Made by a program: the position numbers and the translations under genes
Assembly (NCBI RefSeq): GCF_022811725.1
Contig: NZ_CP094527.1
Location: forward strand, 992,001 to 1,056,000
Reading direction: 5' to 3'
DNA: 64,000 nt
Source: Mucilaginibacter sp. SMC90
Lineage (GTDB): Bacteria > Bacteroidota > Bacteroidia > Sphingobacteriales > Sphingobacteriaceae
Notes under the pieces: generated by a model
What the model was told of the DNA's origin: nothing
The model's input: only the letters and a program-made list of their open reading frames with translations
The model's database searches: none
Shown here: piece after piece, positions 57,932 through 64,000 of the stretch
Position numbering within the stretch: position 1 is the stretch's first letter
Layout: the number at the start of each line of letters is the position of its first letter

Positions 57932-57944
57932 ATTATAGAGTCAA

Positions 57945-58020
57945 GACGGCAAGATACAAGAGTCAAGAAAAAAGCGAGGGTACAAGTTAAAAGAGAAAAT
58001 AAGAAAAAAGTAATGGTCCA
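57945..58020. repeat. A/G-rich dispersed repeat
   Basis: Strings such as AGAGTCAAGACGGCAAGATA and AAGAGTCAAG match the A/G-rich outer layer at 11006-11055. It is non-coding and directly after the vWA gene. Confidence 0.5.
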
Positions 58021-58033
58021 GTGCGATTAAGCC

Positions 58034-58323
58034 TGTGGTCGGTGTTTTCACCGTACCACATGATTTATTGCCCAATGTTTAATGTAGAGAATGTTAAATT
58101 GGGAGGCTTATGAGTGGTGCGGTGAAAACACTACAAGTATTCGGAATATGAAATTATCTCTTAAAAAAGTATGTCATTGCGAGCGTTAGCGCGGCAATCT
58201 CGTAGCCAATGCATGTCTGCTCTGTATAGCTACGAGATTGCTTCGTCGTTCCTCCTTATAATGACATGGCTTTTTTAACCAACATTTCAGCCGATCATCA
58301 TCTTCCGAAAACACCGGCCACAA
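58034..58323. repeat. Composite nested element, copy 2
   Basis: It starts with the same 19-bp end (TGTGGTCGGTGTTTTCACC) as the element at 36881. The hairpin block (GTACCACATGATTTATTGCC to GTGGTGCGGTGAAAACAC) is on the left here. ATTCGGAATATGAAATTATC and the long GTCATTGCGAG palindrome (58171-58267) follow, then ATCTTCCGAAAACACCGGCC. The order of the parts is mirrored relative to copy 1. Confidence 0.75.
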
Positions 58324-58452
58324 AGCAAGTATATATCCTTATACCCCTCTCTTCCCCGATAGAGATAACGTAATATTCTTACTATAGAGCAGGATCAACA
58401 TTGACTAGCAAATAAAAATCAATAGATTACGATATAAATTTCCTCATCATTA

Positions 58453-59649
58453 ATGTCCACCTCAACATCCGCCGCCGGCCTGGATATCTCCGGCAAACAT
58501 AAACTTTCGGGCCTCGATCATTTGCGGGCTTTTGCCATTGTGTTTGTGTTTTTATTCCATTACCAGTTTTACGGTCACCCAGAATGGGAAAATAAAATCG
58601 GAAGTTTTGGATGGACAGGTGTCGACTTATTTTTTGTTTTGAGCGGCTTTTTAATTGCCGGACAGCTTTTCAATACTGTAGCCAGGGGTAAAAGCATAGC
58701 TATAAAGGAGTTTTTTATCAAACGTTTTTTCAGGATCATTCCGCCATACCTCGTTGTGATAACCCTATATGCCTGTATTCCATTTTTGCGCGAGCGTGAG
58801 CATTTTGCAGCACTGTGGAAATATCTTACGTTCACTTTCAATTTTGGGCTCGATCTGCATCAAACCGGCACGTTTACGCATGCTTGGTCGTTATGTGTAG
58901 AAGAGCAATTTTACTTGTTGTTACCATTAGCCTTTTGGTTTTTTAACTATTTGAAGGCCGGTAAAAAAGCTATATACCTGATAGCTGCTTTATTTATCGG
59001 CGGCTTCATTATAAGGTATGCTGGCTGGCATTATTTTATTGAACCCGTTTTGTCAGAAGATGGGATGGGTGCAGTGTGGAACGAATTTATTTACTACCCA
59101 ACTTATAACAGGCTCGACGGTTTGCTTACAGGCGTAAGTATAGCAGGCGTTTATACTTTCTGCCCGCACATAAAAGCTAAAGCCGTCAAATACAGCAATG
59201 TATTGATATTAACGGGTTTTGCAATTTTGATAGCTTCTTATTTTGTAGCTACACCACAAGCCAGCTTTAACACTACCATGTGGGGTTTTCCGTTAATTTC
59301 TGTAGGATATGGTTTGGTTGTGGCTGCTGTAGTGAGCCCTGGTAATATATTTTATAAACTCAAATTAACCATTACCAGCCAAATTGCTACGCTATCTTAC
59401 GGTATTTACCTTATTCATAAGCTCATGATCCACCTTACGCAGAATCTCCTTTCTGCTGCAGGTATGAATAAAAACAGCAATCTTATGATGTTGTGCTGTA
59501 TTATAAGCAGTGTGGCCGGGGCATTGGTGTTAAGATACGCCATTGAAAAACCATCATTAAAGCTCAGAGATAAGGTTTTGCTTAAATGGCAAGGTGGTCA
59601 ATCGCTAAAACACGGAGAGGGAGTTTTGATGCAGGAAAATCGCTTTTAA
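58453..59649 (+). CDS. Acyltransferase-3 family membrane protein (OafA/YrhL-like)
   Basis: The 398-residue protein has about ten membrane helices and the acyltransferase-3 layout. The opening GLDHLRAFAIVFVFLFHY contains the catalytic His, then GWTGVDLFFVLSGFLIAGQL, the Arg-rich FIKRFFRIIPPYL, and HAWSLCVEEQFYLLLPL. It would move an acyl group (often acetyl) onto an extracellular sugar such as O-antigen, peptidoglycan or exopolysaccharide. No C-terminal SGNH domain is present. The acceptor cannot be inferred because no polysaccharide gene cluster is nearby. Confidence 0.92.
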   Translation: MSTSTSAAGLDISGKHKLSGLDHLRAFAIVFVFLFHYQFYGHPEWENKIGSFGWTGVDLFFVLSGFLIAGQLFNTVARGKSIAIKEFFIKRFFRIIPPYLVVITLYACIPFLREREHFAALWKYLTFTFNFGLDLHQTGTFTHAWSLCVEEQFYLLLPLAFWFFNYLKAGKKAIYLIAALFIGGFIIRYAGWHYFIEPVLSEDGMGAVWNEFIYYPTYNRLDGLLTGVSIAGVYTFCPHIKAKAVKYSNVLILTGFAILIASYFVATPQASFNTTMWGFPLISVGYGLVVAAVVSPGNIFYKLKLTITSQIATLSYGIYLIHKLMIHLTQNLLSAAGMNKNSNLMMLCCIISSVAGALVLRYAIEKPSLKLRDKVLLKWQGGQSLKHGEGVLMQENRF

Positions 59650-59674
59650 CACATGCAGATAGAAAAACTATAAA

Positions 59675-59797
59675 TGAAAAATTTTCACACTAATTTTTAC
59701 GTATTAATCGAATTACACGAATCTTAAATTAATTAAAAATTAGTGTAAGTCGATTAATTGTGAATGGTTTGAAAAGCATTCGTGTGGAAATTTTTCA
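59675..59797. repeat. AT-rich inverted repeat
   Basis: Outer arms TGAAAAATTTTCACACTAA and CGTGTGGAAATTTTTCA, with inner CACTAATTTTT / AAAAATTAGTG, lie between the acyltransferase and the convergent septum protein gene. It may double as a terminator. Confidence 0.55.
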
Positions 59798-59857
59798 GAT
59801 GAGATTTATTAAAACAGATCGAATTATTTGAAATCGATTTCCTGAATTTGGATAGCC

Positions 59858-60157
59858 TTACTTCTCCTTTGTTTCGGGCACTACCACGTAAACATCCTCA
59901 TTAGCTTTTTTCATGAGGTATTTCTCGCGGGCAAATTTTTCCATTTGCTGTGGGTTGGTGGTAAGCTCTTTAAGCTCTTTAGTTACCTGGTCGGTTTGGG
60001 CTTTGTAGAAATCGCGCTCAATCCTTAGTTTTTTAACCTGTTGATGGTATTGGTATTGGGAAAAAAGATCGTTCCTGTCGAAAAATATCATCCACACAAC
60101 AAAGGCAATAGTAACCAGGAAAAACTTGTTCTTGAAAAGGTCAATAAGGCGTTTCAT
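59858..60157 (-). CDS. FtsB/DivIC-like septum formation protein
   Basis: From the ATG at 60157 (MKRLIDLFKNKFF) it has 99 residues; an ATG eight codons upstream is also possible. One membrane helix (FFLVTIAFVVWMIFF) is followed by a periplasmic coiled coil (HQQVKKLRIERDFYKAQTDQ). The conserved closing segment is NPQQMEKFAREKYLMKKANE, with the VYVVV strand. This is the pattern of FtsB/DivIC, which joins FtsL and FtsQ/DivIB in the divisome. The sequence NDLFSQYQ just after the helix is typical of the Bacteroidota version. Confidence 0.87.
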   Translation of the reverse strand: MKRLIDLFKNKFFLVTIAFVVWMIFFDRNDLFSQYQYHQQVKKLRIERDFYKAQTDQVTKELKELTTNPQQMEKFAREKYLMKKANEDVYVVVPETKEK

Positions 60158-60246
60158 TGATACCGGCTGAATGATTTTCATTTAAAGCTATTTAATTTTT
60201 TCGACGGATACAAATATGCTTATTAACTTATTAACAGGGAAGTTTT

Positions 60247-60383
60247 TTTGGTGAGTGGTTGATTGAGTTGATTAAGTGAGTGGTTGTTGTTTTGGTGAAT
60301 GTTTTATTGGGTTGATTAAGTGAATGGTTATTTTGTTTTAAAATTAACCACTCACTTAATCAACCATTCACCAATCAACCTCA
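60247..60383. repeat. GTGAGTGGTTGATTAAG inverted repeat
   Basis: Two direct units (GTTGATTAAGTGAGTGGTT at about 60266 and GTTGATTAAGTGAATGGTT at about 60311) face inverse units (AACCACTCACTTAATCAACC and CATTCACCAATCAACC) up to the helicase stop codon. It probably forms a long hairpin at the 3' end of the helicase transcript. Confidence 0.65.
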
Positions 60384-60384
60384 C

Positions 60385-61758
60385 TTAACCTCTTCTCGCT
60401 CCACTCATGCCGCTGGCTCCACCTGGCCGGCCCGCCTCTGAACGGCTGCCGCCTGATCTTTTATTGCCGCCTGAACGGTTATTGCCAGCCGAACGGCTAT
60501 TGCCGCTACCGCTGCCACCAGACCTGCGGTTGCCGCCGCGACCACCGCCACCACCTCGTTGACCACCGCCTGAACCACCTTTTTTAGGTGCTTCGTTTAT
60601 TTTAGCTGCCATTGCCGCCGGACTAAGCGGGTAAGGGTGGCCTTCCTCAACGGGGATCTGTTTGGCTATAAGCTTGTGGATATCTTTCAAAAACTCCAGT
60701 TCTTCGGCATCGCAAAATGAAAGTGCTATACCGTTAGCGCCTGCCCGGCCTGTACGGCCAATGCGGTGTACATAGGTTTCGGGTACGTTTGGCAGTTCAT
60801 AGTTAATAACGTGGGTAAGGTCATCAATATCGATACCACGTGCTGCAATATCTGTGGCTATCAATACACGGGTTGTGCGGTTTTTAAAGTTGGTTAAAGC
60901 CCGCTGCCTTGCATTTTGTGATTTATTACCGTGAATGGCTTCGGCTGTGATACCAACACGGTTAAGGTCTTTAACCACTTTATCTGCACCATGTTTGGTG
61001 CGGGTAAATACCAGTGCCGTTTTAATTTCCTTGTCTTTCAGGATATGGATCAACAACGACTTTTTATCGCCCTTATCAACATAATAAACCGCTTGTTGTA
61101 TGGTATCGGCAGTTGAAGAAACCGGCGTAACCTCAACTTTTTCCGGATTGTTCAGAATGCTATCAGCCAGGCTTTGGATCTCTTTGGGCATGGTTGCCGA
61201 AAAGAACAGCGTTTGCCTTTTGGCCGGTACTTTGGCAATGATCTTTTTAACATCATTAACAAAGCCCATATCCAGCATGCGGTCGGCCTCATCCAATATC
61301 AGGAATTTAACATGCTCCAGGTGAACATAACGCTGGTTCATTAAATCAAGTAAGCGACCCGGGGTTGCTACTAAAATATCAACACCGCGACGCAATGCAT
61401 CAACCTGCGGGTTTTGCGATACCCCGCCAAATATGACCAGGTTTTTAAGGCCTGTATGTTTACCGTAAGCAGTAAAGCTTTCGCCAATTTGCAGGGCAAG
61501 CTCGCGGGTAGGGGTTAAAACCAAAGCTTTGATGGTTTTTTGCTCTTTGTGGGCTATCCTGTCCTGGTGTAATAATTGCAGGGTAGGGATAGCGAAGGCC
61601 GCGGTTTTGCCGGTACCTGTTTGGGCACAGCCCAGTAAATCCTGGTGCTGTAATATGATAGGAATGGCTTGCGCCTGTATTGGGGTAGGTGTAGTATAGC
61701 CCTCAGTTTTTAAAGCCCTGAGGATAGGCTCAATTAAATTTAAATTTTCGAATGACAT
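60385..61758 (-). CDS. DEAD-box RNA helicase (RhlE-like) with RG-rich tail
   Basis: The 457-residue protein has the Q motif ([11 protein letters not shown]), Walker A AQTGTGKT (45-52), [10 protein letters not shown], the DEAD box ([15 protein letters not shown]), SATMP, and motif [12 protein letters not shown]. It is an ATP-dependent RNA-unwinding enzyme. The last 70 residues are Gly/Arg/Ser repeats ([17 protein letters not shown] and similar), an RNA-binding, disorder-prone tail typical of RhlE-type helicases. It likely works in ribosome assembly or RNA turnover, often cold-induced. It is a single gene; the inverted repeat after its stop codon may terminate it. Confidence 0.95.
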   Translation of the reverse strand: MSFENLNLIEPILRALKTEGYTTPTPIQAQAIPIILQHQDLLGCAQTGTGKTAAFAIPTLQLLHQDRIAHKEQKTIKALVLTPTRELALQIGESFTAYGKHTGLKNLVIFGGVSQNPQVDALRRGVDILVATPGRLLDLMNQRYVHLEHVKFLILDEADRMLDMGFVNDVKKIIAKVPAKRQTLFFSATMPKEIQSLADSILNNPEKVEVTPVSSTADTIQQAVYYVDKGDKKSLLIHILKDKEIKTALVFTRTKHGADKVVKDLNRVGITAEAIHGNKSQNARQRALTNFKNRTTRVLIATDIAARGIDIDDLTHVINYELPNVPETYVHRIGRTGRAGANGIALSFCDAEELEFLKDIHKLIAKQIPVEEGHPYPLSPAAMAAKINEAPKKGGSGGGQRGGGGGRGGNRRSGGSGSGNSRSAGNNRSGGNKRSGGSRSEAGRPGGASGMSGARRG

Positions 61759-61942
61759 TTGATCGTTTGTAATGTATAATGTGCTAACGCGAAAGCATAA
61801 GCGGATCTGAAGAGTTTGCTGGGCTCAAAACCGTAAGCGAACGGGTAATTAGCCGCAAAGATACGCTTTTTATTGTTAAGAAAATTTTAAGCCTTTATGA
61901 ACCTGTTAGATGTAAGGTTGTAAAGCATTAACGTGTAAATAA

Positions 61943-62479
61943 TTATGCAGGAGAAGTCTCGGCATCTGCTGCCAGTTTCTTTCTTTTGGCATCACGGTCC
62001 TTTTGCCATGACTCCAGCAGGATGAGGCCCATGCCAATCATGATGGATACATCTGCCACGTTGAATACGCCGGTTTGGAAGATCCCGAAATTCATGTGCA
62101 TAAAGTCGGTTACACTGCCGTATAACATCCTGTCATACAAATTGCCTGCACCGCCCGCAATAACCAAAACAATACCTATGGTGGTCAATTTACCTATTGA
62201 TGGTTTTAACATTACGTAAAAAACACCAAAGGTAAGCGCCAATAAAGGCAATAGCGATAGCAAAATGAATTTCCAGGGGTTTTGCAAAGAATCGCCGAGG
62301 CTTAAAAAAGCGCCGGTATTTTCGGCGTGTAGTATGGTGAAAAAGTTTTTGATAACAAAGATGCTATCTGTAAAGTGAATATGCTCCCTAACGTAAATTT
62401 TTGTAACCCTGTCAAGTCCGATGCTTAAAACCAATATCAGCACTATACCCAATATCCTCAAGATCCCTTTTCTGTTCAT
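61943..62479 (-). CDS. lspA: Lipoprotein signal peptidase (signal peptidase II)
   Basis: The 178-residue inner-membrane aspartyl protease has four spans. Signatures are DRVTKIYVREHI near the N terminus, LHAENTGAFLSL, AGGAGNLYDRMLYGSVTDFM and FNVADVSIMIG. The last two carry the catalytic Asp pair (in VTDF and NVAD). It removes signal peptides from lipidated prolipoproteins, so it would process the lipoproteins encoded in this window (3002, 19130, 20243, 37439). The C terminus is a charged cytosolic tail. A -7-like box lies about 70 bp upstream. Confidence 0.96.
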   Translation of the reverse strand: MNRKGILRILGIVLILVLSIGLDRVTKIYVREHIHFTDSIFVIKNFFTILHAENTGAFLSLGDSLQNPWKFILLSLLPLLALTFGVFYVMLKPSIGKLTTIGIVLVIAGGAGNLYDRMLYGSVTDFMHMNFGIFQTGVFNVADVSIMIGMGLILLESWQKDRDAKRKKLAADAETSPA

Positions 62480-62546
62480 CAGTTTATTTTAACAAATTAT
62501 TATAACGTAACTGCCTTGGTTTAATTATATGGCTTTGATTGAGCGG

Positions 62547-62554
62547 CAAAGGTA
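62547..62554 (-). promoter_or_regulatory. Probable -7 box upstream of lspA
   Basis: TACCTTTG on the minus strand fits TAnnTTTG and would give a leader of about 60 nt before the lspA ATG. No clear -33 TTTG. Confidence 0.45.
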
Positions 62555-62626
62555 TAAAAATACTTGTTAGCAAGTATTTGTTTATGGAAGATCTGAGATA
62601 AGTTAAGCATAACAATTAAAAAAAAC

Positions 62627-62715
62627 ACCTGTCATGCTGAAGAACGAAGCATCTTCTTCGCTCTGTATAGCGGCTCTGCTTATTGAAGAAGATCCTTCGA
62701 TATCGCTCAGGATAA
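62627..62715. repeat. Diverged palindromic repeat
   Basis: Arms GTCATGCTGAAGAACGAAGC and CCTTCGATATCGCTCAGGAT, with inner CATCTTCTTCG / GAAGAAGATCC, form an imperfect palindrome. CTCTGTATAGCGG in the middle recalls the CCCTGTATAG core of the GTCATTGCGAG elements, so the two families may be related. Confidence 0.65.
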
Positions 62716-62762
62716 CAATGCGTAGCGGTTTACGCCTCTCTATTCGGCCAGATTGTTAAAAC

Positions 62763-62797
62763 AAAAAAGGCCACCTGCATAACACAGATGGCCTTTT
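62763..62797 (-). terminator. Terminator of the enolase gene
   Basis: On the minus strand the stem AAAAGGCCATCTG/CAGGTGGCCTTTT (one G-T mismatch) is followed by T residues. It lies 15 bp beyond the enolase stop codon. Confidence 0.85.
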
Positions 62798-62811
62798 GAT
62801 ATCTCAAAAGA

Positions 62812-64000
<1,189 letters not shown>

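Overview
The window looks like chromosomal DNA of a Bacteroidota bacterium of the Sphingobacteriaceae type (Mucilaginibacter/Pedobacter-like). The evidence is three large TonB-dependent outer-membrane receptors, a DUF4249 lipoprotein, a Porin_10-type porin, a DUF5606 protein and a LytTR/LytS-type regulator pair. Starts mostly lack Shine-Dalgarno sequences, and several have a TAnnTTTG -7 box. The genus is an inference from protein style, not a database match. No tRNA, rRNA, prophage, integrase or CRISPR array was seen. Layout: 0.1-6.2 kb holds a small secreted protein, a nucleotidyltransferase, an M42 peptidase, a TPR lipoprotein, a GNAT acetyltransferase and an acyl-CoA carboxylase carboxyltransferase subunit. 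6.2-11 kb is an inorganic-carbon module: SulP transporter, beta-carbonic anhydrase, YoaK-like membrane protein and a second, closely related carbonic anhydrase. 11-18.5 kb has pruA, an AT-rich orphan gene with PD-(D/E)XK-like residues, two small cytosolic proteins and leuS. 19-28 kb has tandem paralogous lipoproteins, a dicarboxylate symporter, sucD, the so-called asparagine synthetase B protein, a cyclophilin, DUF5606 and a HicAB toxin-antitoxin pair. 28-34 kb has small secreted and membrane proteins, a CDF cation exporter, rlmH and a membrane-anchored MutS-like ATPase. 34-43.4 kb has two TonB-dependent receptors, a DUF4249 lipoprotein and a LytS/LytTR pair. 43.6-45.5 kb is a REP-associated tyrosine transposase (RAYT) locus. 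45.5-49.4 kb is a coupled lpxK-purine nucleoside phosphorylase-porin operon. 49.5-59.7 kb has a DUF1569/DinB-like protein, a class-A-beta-lactamase-like serine hydrolase, a third TonB receptor, fabG, a vWA membrane protein and an acyltransferase. 59.8-64 kb has a DivIC/FtsB-like protein, a DEAD-box helicase, lspA and enolase, which is cut by the window edge. Most genes are ordinary housekeeping or envelope functions. The striking part is the intergenic DNA: at least ten families of short palindromic or inverted-repeat elements fill nearly every gap between gene ends, sometimes nested in each other. The best candidates for something new are the following. (1) The RAYT block at 44282-45320 lies exactly between two copies of the same gene-gene junction, so the 3' ends of both neighbouring genes are duplicated on either side of it. 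(2) A 195-bp element at 41314-41508 has 14-bp terminal inverted repeats and a perfect 10-bp direct repeat, and sits inside another repeat. (3) A nested composite element occurs at 36881-37232 and 58034-58323. (4) The orphan protein at 13076-14212 may be a nuclease. All functional statements come from reading motifs by eye; no searches were run.
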